Of a DNA stretch of 64,000 nt, positions 1 to 8,908 are shown piece after piece. Origin of the DNA: Brevundimonas sp. LM2 (GTDB lineage: Bacteria; Pseudomonadota; Alphaproteobacteria; Caulobacterales; Caulobacteraceae). The notes beneath the pieces are model-generated. The model saw only the letters and a list, made by a program, of their open reading frames with translations, made no database searches and had not been told where the DNA came from. Location of the stretch: the NCBI RefSeq assembly GCF_002002865.1, contig NZ_CP019508.1:1964501-2028500 (forward strand). Reading direction: 5' to 3'. The translations under genes and the position numbers were made by a program. Numbering within the stretch: the first letter of the stretch is position 1; every line of letters begins with the position of its first letter.

Positions 1-192
1 CCGCTACTGGCGCTGTGCGGCCAACGATATCGGCATCAGCAAACTTGAAGAGTCGAATCTGACGCGCATGGCTCATCGGCGGGGAGACAACCTTCCGTCG
101 TACGGGTCGCCTCAGGCCATAAGACGTCACGCACCCGTCACGCCGCCGTTAAGAGCGTCGTCTACGGGTCCCCGCCTCAGGGGTCGGCTGTA

Positions 193-795
193 ATGTTCGT
201 TTTTACGGAAGATAAGGCGAGGTGGTTTCTCCACCACGTTTTGCCTCATGAGGCCGGATTGCGGGGTTGGTTGGGACGCAAACGGCACGCGAGCATCGAT
301 GTCGATGACGTGATCCAGGAAACCTACACCGTTCTAGCCGCGCGTGAGCGCGTGGACGACATTCGGAACCCTCGCGCCTATCTTTTTACGGTCGCCCATT
401 CGGTCGTGGTGCGTCACATCCGCAAAGCCACGGTCGTATCGTTCCAGGCGATCGAGGAGATGGAAGAGTTCGATCCGATTGATGGGGCTGCCTCGCTGGA
501 GCAGACCCTGATTGATCGTGACGAGTTGCGCCGTTTGGCGGAGGCGATCGCCGCGATGCCAGGCCAAACGCGTCAGGCCTTCATTCTGCGCCGGGTGCAC
601 GGTCATTCACAGCGTGAGACCGCTCAACGAATGCGCTTGTCGGAGAGTACGGTTGAAAAACATATCGCACGGGGCGTGCGCCTGCTGATTGACTGGTACG
701 CAGATGGCGGAAAAGGCGTGCCCCAACGCTCTAGACGTCTGAAGACGGAGAACGGCGTCCCCTATGGTCGCAAGAACGACAAGTCAGAACGTTGA
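193..795 (+). CDS. ECF sigma factor, FecI-like
   Basis: This 200-residue protein is an extracytoplasmic-function sigma factor that would direct RNA polymerase to the promoter of the receptor gene downstream. Region 2 lies at about residues 20-85, with DDVIQETY at 38-45 and RAYLFTVAHS at 61-70. Region 4 lies at about 112-175, with a helix-turn-helix around SESTVEKHIARG. The length fits the FecI family. Its last 32 bases overlap the FecR gene, so the two are probably translationally coupled. The order sigma, FecR, STN-receptor is the classical cell-surface signalling arrangement. The ATG at 193 is the first in frame. The inducer cannot be told from the sequence. Confidence 0.9.
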   Translation: MFVFTEDKARWFLHHVLPHEAGLRGWLGRKRHASIDVDDVIQETYTVLAARERVDDIRNPRAYLFTVAHSVVVRHIRKATVVSFQAIEEMEEFDPIDGAASLEQTLIDRDELRRLAEAIAAMPGQTRQAFILRRVHGHSQRETAQRMRLSESTVEKHIARGVRLLIDWYADGGKGVPQRSRRLKTENGVPYGRKNDKSER

Positions 796-1774
796 TGACG
801 CTGCGGCGGCTTGGGTCGCCCGGGAGGATCGCGGCGCGCTGTCCACAGCGGACCAGGCGGCGCTGGACGCGTGGCTGCACGCCGATCCGCGCCATCCCGG
901 TGCCTTCCTGCGAGCGCGCGCGATCAGCCTGCGCAGCGAGGCGGCATCAGCTCTAGGTGAGGATTTCGATCCGACGCGGTTCACCAGTCCCGGGCGGCCT
1001 CGGCTCCAGCAGATCGGCGCGTCCCGTCGCGAGCTCACAGCGTGGGGCGGTGGACTTGCGGCCTGCGTCGCCGTGGCCGCAGGCGTCAGCCTGACGCTTA
1101 CCGCGCCTACTGCCCATGCGACCGTGCGCGGCCAGATGCGTTTAGTGCCCTTGCCAGACGGATCCACGGTACTTTTGAACACGGCGTCCCGCATCACGGT
1201 CCGCTATAGCGAGACGCGCCGCCTGGTCCGCTTGGTGGAGGGGGAAGCCGACTTCACCGTCCTCAGCGATCAGTCGCGTCCGTTTGTGGTCCAGGTCGGT
1301 GATCGACAGGTCGAAACTGCAGACGGCGGCGGTTTCAGGCTTCGTAAACTTGGAGGCGCGCCGATCGATCTGCTGGTTCATCAGGGCGTGGTTCAGGTCG
1401 GCCGTGCTCAAACTGGTCGCGGTACCGTGCTGGGATCGGACACACGGATAACTTTAGCGGAAGCGCAAAGCGGTGCCGGAGACTCTTCGCCACGCCATGT
1501 GTCTCCGGGAGTGATCAACAGAGAGTTGGCCTGGCGAGATGGCAAGATCGCCTTCGAGGGAGAAAGCCTCGATCAGGCGGCTTCCGCCTTTCGCCGCTAC
1601 AGCGACGTGCGGATCATCATCGCTGATCCGACCCTTGCGCGCGAACCGGTCACGGGCCTGTTCTCAGCCAATGATCCGGTCGGCTTCGGCCGCGCCGTCG
1701 CCGATCTGTTCGGTGCCCCGGTCAGGGTCGAGCCGGATCGCGTGGTCGTCGGCATGCCGCAGGCCGGCGCATAA
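764..1774 (+). CDS. FecR-family anti-sigma factor
   Basis: This 336-residue inner-membrane protein should hold the upstream sigma factor and pass on the signal from the receptor's STN domain. Residues 12-50 match the cytoplasmic FecR N-terminal (DUF4880) pattern, with AAAWVAR and an AWLHADPRHPGAFLRA segment. One membrane segment lies at about 94-115. The periplasmic FecR domain follows at about 119-215, including RLVPLPDGSTVLLNTAS, and a C-terminal receptor-contacting domain lies at about 255-335. The start overlaps the sigma gene by 32 bases. The gap to the receptor gene is 86 bases. Family assignment is firm; the regulated signal is unknown. Confidence 0.9.
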   Translation: MVARTTSQNVDDAAAAWVAREDRGALSTADQAALDAWLHADPRHPGAFLRARAISLRSEAASALGEDFDPTRFTSPGRPRLQQIGASRRELTAWGGGLAACVAVAAGVSLTLTAPTAHATVRGQMRLVPLPDGSTVLLNTASRITVRYSETRRLVRLVEGEADFTVLSDQSRPFVVQVGDRQVETADGGGFRLRKLGGAPIDLLVHQGVVQVGRAQTGRGTVLGSDTRITLAEAQSGAGDSSPRHVSPGVINRELAWRDGKIAFEGESLDQAASAFRRYSDVRIIIADPTLAREPVTGLFSANDPVGFGRAVADLFGAPVRVEPDRVVVGMPQAGA

Positions 1775-1860
1775 AAGTTTCATGACGTATGGCGGAAGCC
1801 GATCCGCCGACGCCTCTCTCCGTCAAAGGCCGCACTCCTAGCGGTACTCGGGGATAGATC

Positions 1861-4800
1861 ATGATGTCTTACAAGGCCCTTTTGGCCTGCGGCGTAGCCG
1901 CATCCGTCGTCTGCGCCTACGGTCCGGCGCAGGCGCAGACCCGCGACTTCAACGTGCCCGCTCAGCCTGCCGTCACGGCCATACCCGAGTTCGCCCGCCA
2001 GGCGCGCGTCCAGGTGGTCGCCTCGGCGCGCGATCTGGAGGGGGTGCGCACCCCGACCGTGGTCGGCGAGCTGAACGTCCGTGAGGCCTTGGAGCGGCTG
2101 ATCGCCGGATCGCCCTTGCGCGTGGCGACGGACACCGGATCGTTGATCACGCTGCGATCGGCCAGAACATCGGCGGCTGCGGGCGTCCTGACCGGCACGA
2201 TCTCGGATCCAGCCACGCGCGACTATCTTCGCAACGCCATCGTCAAGATCGACGGCCGTCATGTCGCCACCTCGGGCGAACGCGGGGAATACAGGGTCAA
2301 CGGCGTTCCCGCCGGGGACGTTGAGATGACGGTGGAGTACACCGGCTACGTTACCGAACGCGCCGTTGTCCGAGTGCCGGCAGGCGGGGTGGCAAGACGA
2401 GACGTCGAGCTGCGCAGCTCCCTGACTGCGGCCGCCGATCCTTCCGCCATCGAGGTCGCCGAGGTGGTCGTCGTCGGGGCGCGAGAGGGCGACGCCCGCG
2501 CGATCATGGAGCAACGCGCGTCCATGAATATCGTCAACACTCTATCGGCCGACAGCTTCGGCGAAATCGGCGACGGCAATCCGGCCGAGTTCCTGAAATA
2601 CATGCCGGGCGTGGATTTCGACGTGGTGGCGGACGACGTCCCCCGCAACATCTCGCTGCGCGGCCTGCCCGCCCGCTACACCGGCATCACGGTCAACGGC
2701 CGGTCTTTGGCTGGCGGGGCCGACGCCAACACCAGCACCACCTCTCCGACGTCGCGCCAATACAGTTTCGAGCAGCTGGCCCTGACGGGGATCGACACCA
2801 TCAGCGTATCCAAGACCACCAGCGCCGACATGGACGCAAACGCCCCGGCCGGCACCATCGATATCCGCACGCGCAAAGCCTTCGATCGCCGTGGACGCAG
2901 CGTCACTGTTCAACTGGGGGCCTCCACCCATACAGGCCTTTGGGACGACTACAGAACCGGGTGGCAGGAGGGCGGCTATGGTGATCGCAAGTTTCTGCCC
3001 ATGGCCCAGATCACCTATGCAGACGTCTTTCTGAACGGGCGGCTCGGCGTCACCGCAGGTCTCAGCGACTCGACCACCCTGATCGAACACGTTCAGACCA
3101 CGGCGGGGCGGAACTACGTACCCACCGCGGTTAGCCCTGAGCCCTATGCCGTGACCTCGATCGGCAGCGCCTTTTACGACCGGGAATACAATCGGAAATC
3201 CGCCACCCTCGGCCTCGACTTCAAAGCCGCCGACAATCTGATCCTGTCACTGATCAGCACCTACAATCGCGGCGACATTGAACCCAGTACCTTCACGCCG
3301 ACATTCACGACCCTGGCCCGCAGCCGCGGCGTCGTCGGCGGCGGCGATCCGGCGCTGGACTTCACCACCAACGCCGCAGCGACCGCGACAACCCTGTCGA
3401 TGGCCAATACCTTCACTTACAAGATCGGCGAGACAAAGAGCGTCGTTCCCAGCTTCGAATGGACCGGTGCTCGCGTTCGAATGGATGGCTACGCCGCCTA
3501 TTCGGATTCCAGCAGCCTTTATGACTCACCGGCGAGAGGTCAGGTCTCCACCTTGCTGAATGCAGTGGAGTCGCGGGGCAACTTCAGCGCGGCGCGCAGC
3601 AATCTCCTTGATCAGGATTGGAAGATCCAGCAGGTCAGCGGCCTCGATTGGGCCGATCCCGCCAGCTTCACGCTCAGCACCGTGAACGGCTCCAATCGGC
3701 CTCAGATTCGCACCACACTGGGCTCCTCGATCGAAGCCGAAATGCTGGGCGGCGGCCTGAACCTGGAGTTCGATGCAACGCTGGGCCGCGTGCCCGTGAC
3801 CTGGAAGACGGGCGTTAAGCTGGCTCGCAATACCTACGACTACGCCAACGACAGCGAAGCCCTGCAATGGATCTACGGCGGCCCACTGACCAACACGGAG
3901 TTCCTGCGCGCCGTTCAGAGCGCCAATCAGGCCTCCTTCGCAAACAGCGGGCTGAGGGTCACGACCCTGAACGGGGGCGATCTATATATACCCAGCCTGA
4001 CCAAGATCTACGACATGATGCAGGCCAATCCGGACCAGTGGACGAACGCCATCACGGCGAACAACTGGTACAACGCCTATATCGTCAACACGCGCGAATA
4101 CGAGGAAGACATCGGTGCCGCCTATCTGATGGCAACCGCCGAACTGACGGATCGCCTGACCCTTCGGGCGGGCTTGCGGGCCGAAGAGACGACTGGCCGC
4201 AGCGCCGATTTCGACCCCTTGAGCGCGCAGGAGGTGGTCAAGGCCGGTTATGCGGTCAACGCCGCCACCGGCCGTGCCACCACCATCGCCGGGTTGGAGT
4301 ATCAGTATCTGACCCGGGCCAAGGTCGAAAGGGAAGGGCGCTACACCGACGTCTTCCCGAGCGCGTCTGTCCGTTACAGGTTCGAGAGCAACATCGACTT
4401 TATCGTCGGCTATAGTCGAACGATCCAACGGCCAGACGTAAGCCTGCTTGCGGGCGTGTGGTCGACAGCCTTGACCGACGAGGGCACCGTGGTCACGGCA
4501 CCCAACGCTGAGCTCAAACCGGAGTACTCGGACAACATCTCCGTACGTCTGGTCAAATATTTTGAGCCCGTCGGCCTGTTAGCGATCAACTACTATCGCA
4601 ACCGCATCAGCAACGGAATCATATCGCGCAGCTTCACGGCCGACGAGTTTGGCTACGAGGGCACGGAATACGCCGACGCGACCTTCGAGTCTTACATCAA
4701 TCGTTCCGACCAGGAAATCGGCATCAATGGCTACGAGCTCGAGTTCAACCACGCCATGGATTACCTCCCCGGGGCGCTGCGGGGTCTGTCGGTACGAGGT

Positions 4801-5217
4801 TCTTGGCTCTACAGCGATCCGGACATCGTTCAGGAACGCGTCGCCACGCAGGTGAGACAGTTCGGTCTGAGCTGGCGACAGGGTCCAGCGCGGCTGAACC
4901 TGAACAGCGTCTGGTCCAACGAGAAGGACCGCGGCCAGACCGGCAACATCGCCACGTCGAACGGCACCATCACTCAATCCCAGCCCTTCATCCCGTATCT
5001 CGAGGTGAACCTGTCGGGCAGCTACACTCTGATCAGGAAGACCCGTAACAGCTTCATGGGGCTGGAGGCCTATTTCAGCGCCAACAACATCTTCGGCAAC
5101 CATCGCGGCACTTGGTACGACAACGGCGAGGTCTGGCCGGGATCCAAGGGGCATCACAGCCAGATCGACATCTACAGCGGACAGAAGGCCAGTTTCGGTT
5201 TCCGCGCCCGGTTCTGA
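1861..5217 (+). CDS. TonB-dependent receptor with STN signalling domain
   Basis: This 1118-residue outer-membrane receptor imports an unknown ligand using TonB energy. A signal peptide ends near AQA-Q at residue 26. An STN domain spans about 28-105 and would signal to the FecR upstream. Residues about 110-190 look like a carboxypeptidase-regulatory beta-sandwich, an insertion more usual in SusC-like receptors. The plug follows at about 210-325, with FLKYMPGVDFD and RGLPARYTGITVNGR. The barrel ends in a terminal aromatic-rich strand, GFRARF. The size is large, typical of Caulobacterales and sphingomonad receptors for oligosaccharides or metal complexes. It forms a unit with the sigma and FecR genes and probably with the hydrolase downstream. 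Confidence 0.93.
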   Translation: MMSYKALLACGVAASVVCAYGPAQAQTRDFNVPAQPAVTAIPEFARQARVQVVASARDLEGVRTPTVVGELNVREALERLIAGSPLRVATDTGSLITLRSARTSAAAGVLTGTISDPATRDYLRNAIVKIDGRHVATSGERGEYRVNGVPAGDVEMTVEYTGYVTERAVVRVPAGGVARRDVELRSSLTAAADPSAIEVAEVVVVGAREGDARAIMEQRASMNIVNTLSADSFGEIGDGNPAEFLKYMPGVDFDVVADDVPRNISLRGLPARYTGITVNGRSLAGGADANTSTTSPTSRQYSFEQLALTGIDTISVSKTTSADMDANAPAGTIDIRTRKAFDRRGRSVTVQLGASTHTGLWDDYRTGWQEGGYGDRKFLPMAQITYADVFLNGRLGVTAGLSDSTTLIEHVQTTAGRNYVPTAVSPEPYAVTSIGSAFYDREYNRKSATLGLDFKAADNLILSLISTYNRGDIEPSTFTPTFTTLARSRGVVGGGDPALDFTTNAAATATTLSMANTFTYKIGETKSVVPSFEWTGARVRMDGYAAYSDSSSLYDSPARGQVSTLLNAVESRGNFSAARSNLLDQDWKIQQVSGLDWADPASFTLSTVNGSNRPQIRTTLGSSIEAEMLGGGLNLEFDATLGRVPVTWKTGVKLARNTYDYANDSEALQWIYGGPLTNTEFLRAVQSANQASFANSGLRVTTLNGGDLYIPSLTKIYDMMQANPDQWTNAITANNWYNAYIVNTREYEEDIGAAYLMATAELTDRLTLRAGLRAEETTGRSADFDPLSAQEVVKAGYAVNAATGRATTIAGLEYQYLTRAKVEREGRYTDVFPSASVRYRFESNIDFIVGYSRTIQRPDVSLLAGVWSTALTDEGTVVTAPNAELKPEYSDNISVRLVKYFEPVGLLAINYYRNRISNGIISRSFTADEFGYEGTEYADATFESYINRSDQEIGINGYELEFNHAMDYLPGALRGLSVRGSWLYSDPDIVQERVATQVRQFGLSWRQGPARLNLNSVWSNEKDRGQTGNIATSNGTITQSQPFIPYLEVNLSGSYTLIRKTRNSFMGLEAYFSANNIFGNHRGTWYDNGEVWPGSKGHHSQIDIYSGQKASFGFRARF

Positions 5218-5303
5218 TTGCGACTCTCGCCCGGGCGGGTCTGTACGGCCCGCCCTCCAAGCCCGCGCACCACAGGCGCGATCGTCCGACTCCCGAGGCC
5301 GAG

Positions 5304-6566
5304 ATGACACCCCAAACACTTCCGCTAATTTCCCTTCTTCTCGCCGGCATGGCCGCCCCCGCGTGGGCCCAGGCTCTCGATTCCCAAATCGGCGCACCTC
5401 TGCGACCTTGGCGGGAGGGCGAGATCGATATTCACCACATCAACACGGGACGGGGAGAAGCTCAGCTGCTGATCCTGCCCGACGGCACCAGCCTCCTGGT
5501 GGATATGAGCGGCAAGACCCCGGAACGACCGCCCTTCTCGCTGCCGACCCGGCCGGACAGTTCCCGCGCTCCGGGTGAGTGGGTGGCGCGCTATGTGCGG
5601 CGCGTCCTGCCGCCAGAGGCGGAGGGCGTCGATTATGCCCTGATCAGCCATTTCCACGGCGACCACATGGGCGCGATCGTCGAGGATTCGCCCTGGGCCG
5701 CAAACAGAGCCTATCGCTTGAGCGGTATCACCGACATTGCAGAGCATCTGCCGATCGCGAAGGTGATCGACCGAGCCTGGCCTGACTACGACTATCCCCG
5801 CCCGATTGCGGACCGCACGGTGAACAATTACCGCGCCTTCCTTGCCTGGCAGACCCAGCACACCGGTCTAGAGGTCGAGCGATTTCAGCCTGGCCGCGCC
5901 GATCAACTGGTGCTGAAGTACGATGCCCGTGTCTATCCCCAGTTCCAGATCCGCAATCTCTATGCAAACGGAGTTCTGTGGACCGGGCAGGGCGACGCGA
6001 CGCGCAACCTGTTTCCGCCCGTCGAGACCTGGCCTGAAGACGATCAGCCTGACGAGAACAAGTTCAGCATTGCCTTCCGCATCAGCTACGGCCCGTTCGA
6101 CTATTTTACCGGCGGCGACCTATCCTCAATCAATGAGGAGACAGCGCTGGCCCCGCCGGCGTGGGGCGATGTGGAGCCGCTGGTTGGACATGCCGCCGGT
6201 CCCGTCGATGCCATGAAGGCCAACCATCACGGAAGCTGGGATTCCAACAGCATCCCATTTCTCGCCGCGCTTCGTCCCAGGGTGATTGTCATCGGATCTC
6301 GGGCCGATGGGCACCCGTCCGTAAACACTTGGCGGCGGATGACCTCGCGAAGAGTGTGGCCGGGTGACCGCGACATCTTCGTCACCAATGTCTCGACAGC
6401 GACCGCCACGACGACCTACGGCATCGCCGAGACGGCCAAGAGCACCCAGGGCCATGTCGTCATCCGTGTGGATGAGGGCGGTGCCAGCTTTCGCGTTTTC
6501 GTGCTGGACGATGCGACGGAAGACATGCGCGTCAATGCTGCCTTCGGCCCCTACTTGAGCCGCTGA
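5304..6566 (+). CDS. secreted metallo-beta-lactamase-fold hydrolase (ComEC/Rec2-like)
   Basis: This 420-residue protein has the metallo-beta-lactamase fold. I start it at ATG 5304 because that gives a clean signal peptide (MTPQTLPLISLLLAGMAAPA, cleaved after AWA) and avoids about 64 non-secretory residues of overlap with the receptor gene. The metal-binding motif HFHGDH lies at about residues 116-121. Later motifs TGGDL and NHHGSWDSN resemble the ComEC-type branch of the fold. The protein is predicted periplasmic. It sits 86 bases after the receptor stop, so it may act on the ligand or its breakdown product. The substrate is not predictable: the fold covers nucleases, lactonases, phosphodiesterases and others. 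Confidence 0.82.
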   Translation: MTPQTLPLISLLLAGMAAPAWAQALDSQIGAPLRPWREGEIDIHHINTGRGEAQLLILPDGTSLLVDMSGKTPERPPFSLPTRPDSSRAPGEWVARYVRRVLPPEAEGVDYALISHFHGDHMGAIVEDSPWAANRAYRLSGITDIAEHLPIAKVIDRAWPDYDYPRPIADRTVNNYRAFLAWQTQHTGLEVERFQPGRADQLVLKYDARVYPQFQIRNLYANGVLWTGQGDATRNLFPPVETWPEDDQPDENKFSIAFRISYGPFDYFTGGDLSSINEETALAPPAWGDVEPLVGHAAGPVDAMKANHHGSWDSNSIPFLAALRPRVIVIGSRADGHPSVNTWRRMTSRRVWPGDRDIFVTNVSTATATTTYGIAETAKSTQGHVVIRVDEGGASFRVFVLDDATEDMRVNAAFGPYLSR

Positions 6567-6812
6567 CGCATGCGGATCTGAACCAGCCATGAGGACCCTC
6601 AAGCTGAAGCGACGGCGCGATCAATGCTTCGAATCCGAGCGCCTTTAGCGAGAGCGGACTGCGAGAAGTCAGCTCTCGGCGAGGTTAGCACCCCAGCCAT
6701 GGAACGCAGTTCGTGTGTGGCCCCGCTGCCAACCGCCCTTCGAATGTGGGCTCAATGTCCGCTGGGCGGCCGAAGGTGAATGTCCGCTTCTGGCGCAAAT
6801 CGGACCCATTGA

Positions 6813-6880
6813 TCACGCCGGAACATTCACCGTCCCCAACATACTACGATGGCCAGTGCGGGCTCCCGCACCCAGATCAC
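6813..6880 (+). repeat. 68-bp direct repeat, left copy
   Basis: This segment matches 24447-24514 at 63 of 68 positions in the same orientation. It contains the palindrome GTGCGGG-CT-CCCGCAC. It is followed at once by an intrinsic terminator and then TTTGCGTTCGG, which is also present after the other copy. The two copies bracket the whole type I secretion cluster, so they may be attachment or recombination sites. They could equally be two members of a dispersed repeat family. No integrase lies in the window. Confidence 0.75.
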
Positions 6881-6881
6881 G

Positions 6882-6908
6882 AAAAGCCTCCCTCACGGGA
6901 GGCTTTTT
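6882..6908 (+). terminator. intrinsic terminator after left repeat
   Basis: An 11-bp perfect stem (AAAAGCCTCCC with GGGAGGCTTTT) encloses a TCAC loop and runs into five T residues. The A-run on the other side lets it work on the minus strand too. It insulates the secretion cluster from the hydrolase gene upstream. Confidence 0.85.
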
Positions 6909-7161
6909 GCGTTCGGGGTCCAAAGCCTCAGCCGCAGCCTCGCAATGTACGGACCCGGCTTGCGGTGCGCATGTCTCCGGGTCGGTCCCCCGAGCGCACC
7001 GCGAAGCGGCCATCAGATGCCTGTCGATCGCCGGCGGACGTCCGGGTGCTTAGGTAATCGTGGACGATTGCCGGGGACAGACCAGTCTTTATGCTCGAGC
7101 CGCCCTGATGGGCCGGACCCCGGATCTCCGGTCCGTGATGGTCGCGAGAAAGGGAACGTCG

Positions 7162-8595
7162 ATGCGTCATGCCGGAACGCTGACCGGTCTGATCCTGGCA
7201 GCCACCGCCCCGCTGTACGTCGCCTGTGCGGTGGGACCCGAAGCCCCGCAGGTGAAGATCCCATCCGCCGGCACGGGTCCCTTCGTCGGTGCCGTCAACC
7301 CGGCGGTCGCCGCGGTGGAGGCCCGAGACGACTGGTGGCGGCTCTACGACGATCCGACCCTCGACGGCCTCATCCGCCAGGCCTTCGCCCGTAACAATGA
7401 GCTTGAAGCCGCTGTCGCCAATCTGGAGGCGGTGCGCGCCTCGCTGTCCGAGACGCGCGTCGCACGTCTTCCCGCGACGTCGGTCAGCGGTCGGCTGGAG
7501 CGGGGCCGCGGGTCGGCCGGAACGGTGTCCGGCCTGGCATCGGGCGGCGTCTTGCCCACGGTCGACACGGCCGACCTTGGCATCCAGGCCGGCTATGAAA
7601 TCGATCTGTTCAGCCGGATCGAGGCGACCGTCCGCGCCGCCCGGGCAGACGCACGGGCGGCCGAAGCGGCGCTCGCCACAGTCCAGGTGACGGTCGCGGC
7701 CGAGACCACCCGCGCTTACGCCGACATCTGTTCGGCCAACGCCCAGATCTCCGTCGTGGACCGAACGCTCGATCTGCAGCGCGACACGGTCGGAACGACG
7801 CGGGCGCTGCTTGCCGAAGGCGTGGGCACGGAGCTGGACGTCGCCGGAGCCCGCGCCGCGCTGGCGCAGACGGAGGCGAACCTGCCGACCCTGCGCGCCG
7901 CCCGAAACGCGGCGTTGTTCCGCCTTGCGACCCTGACGGGCGTTACGCCCGGCGAAGCCAGCGACGCGGCCGCAGCCTGCGTCCGCCCGCCGCGACTAAG
8001 CCGTCCGATCCCGGTTGGCGACGGTGCCGCCCTGCTGGCGCGTCGTCCGGATGTGCGTCAGGCCGAGGCGAACCTCGCCGCGGCCGCCGCCCGTGTCAAC
8101 GTGGCCACATCCAGCCTCTATCCGCGCATCAGCCTCGGCGGATCTGCCGGGGTCGCAGGATCCGGACTGGGCGAACTGGCAAACAGTGAGGGTTTCCGCT
8201 TCAGCCTCGGACCGCTGATCGACTGGTCGTTTCCGAATGTTCTCGCAGCCCGCGCCCAGATCAGGGCCGCCGACAGCCGATCGGACGCGGCCTTGGCCAC
8301 CTTCGACCAGACCGTACTCACGGCTCTCGAGGAAACGGAAACGGCGCTTAGCAACTACGCCCATGAGCTGGACCGGCGCGCGACCCTTAACGAAGCTCGC
8401 GATCAGGCCGCCCGGGCCGCGAGCCTGTCGCGTCAGAGCTTCGACGCGGGCGTCGAGAGTTTCCTCGTGGTTTTGGACGCTGAACGGACCCTGGCCGCGG
8501 CGGACTCGGCCCTCGCTCAGTCGGACGCGCTTGTGACGACCTATCAGATCGCCCTGTTTCGAGCGCTCGCGGGCGGCTGGCAGCCGGAAATCTGA
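7162..8595 (+). CDS. NodT/TolC-type outer-membrane factor, predicted lipoprotein
   Basis: This 477-residue protein is the outer-membrane channel subunit of a tripartite exporter. The start at ATG 7162 follows an AGAAAGGGA ribosome site and gives a signal sequence with a lipobox-like YVAC before CAVGPEAP, as in NodT-type lipoproteins. Two outer-membrane-efflux repeats follow at about residues 55-255 and 275-470, with DDWWRLYDDPTLDGLI, RRPDVRQAEANLAAA and PRISLGGSAG. NodT-type factors usually serve RND pumps. Here the downstream genes encode a type I secretion ABC/HlyD set and no RND pump is present, so I infer it serves as the TolC component. It lies 313 bases before its presumed substrate gene. 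Confidence 0.88.
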   Translation: MRHAGTLTGLILAATAPLYVACAVGPEAPQVKIPSAGTGPFVGAVNPAVAAVEARDDWWRLYDDPTLDGLIRQAFARNNELEAAVANLEAVRASLSETRVARLPATSVSGRLERGRGSAGTVSGLASGGVLPTVDTADLGIQAGYEIDLFSRIEATVRAARADARAAEAALATVQVTVAAETTRAYADICSANAQISVVDRTLDLQRDTVGTTRALLAEGVGTELDVAGARAALAQTEANLPTLRAARNAALFRLATLTGVTPGEASDAAAACVRPPRLSRPIPVGDGAALLARRPDVRQAEANLAAAAARVNVATSSLYPRISLGGSAGVAGSGLGELANSEGFRFSLGPLIDWSFPNVLAARAQIRAADSRSDAALATFDQTVLTALEETETALSNYAHELDRRATLNEARDQAARAASLSRQSFDAGVESFLVVLDAERTLAAADSALAQSDALVTTYQIALFRALAGGWQPEI

Positions 8596-8908
8596 CGACC
8601 GTTTTCACGCGCACGCGCTTCGGGCAGCGGCGAGACCCGACGTCGGTCGCAAGAGGCTGATTCCGGACAGGACAGGACAATCGGCATTGCCGCCCGGTGG
8701 CAGGGGCGTCGCAACATCGTTAACGGCATAAGTAGTATTTCTTACGGCGCTATGTCGCGCCTGAATAGAATCCAGGAAATTCAGACGTTTGAAGAATGCC
8801 TCGTCCGCGCGAGGTTGCGCAGCGAGAGTCTGCTTCAACACTTATAAACCGCGATCGGGAGACGTTCGGCGAACAAAGGAACATCAGTCCGAGTACGGGA
8901 GACGCCCC
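8596..8908 (+). promoter_or_regulatory. intergenic leader before the giant repeat gene
   Basis: These 313 bases carry no convincing gene. The stretch around 8715-8780 is clearly richer in A and T than its surroundings, for example GTTAACGGCATAAGTAGTAT, and probably holds the promoter of the giant gene. A purine-rich ACGGGAGA lies just ahead of the ATG at 8909. I see no terminator after the outer-membrane gene, so read-through from it is also possible. Confidence 0.45.

Larger units (their letters stand above)
6567..7161 (+). other. non-coding stretch with island left boundary
   Basis: No gene is convincing in these 595 bases; the open frames here have no recognisable protein features. The stretch holds one copy of a 68-bp direct repeat (6813-6880) and a strong stem-loop terminator (6882-6908). 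Two imperfect copies of AATGTCCGCT lie at 6754-6763 and 6779-6788. They resemble a dispersed intergenic repeat that I recall from alphaproteobacterial genomes, but that is from memory. The promoter of the efflux-type gene that starts at 7162 should lie at the right-hand end. Confidence 0.6.

Noticed and set aside
1..192. An open plus-strand frame running from the left window edge to about 194 as the end of a gene.
   Set aside because: The predicted residues show no recognisable domain and the last part looks like random high-GC translation. I cannot support it without the upstream sequence.
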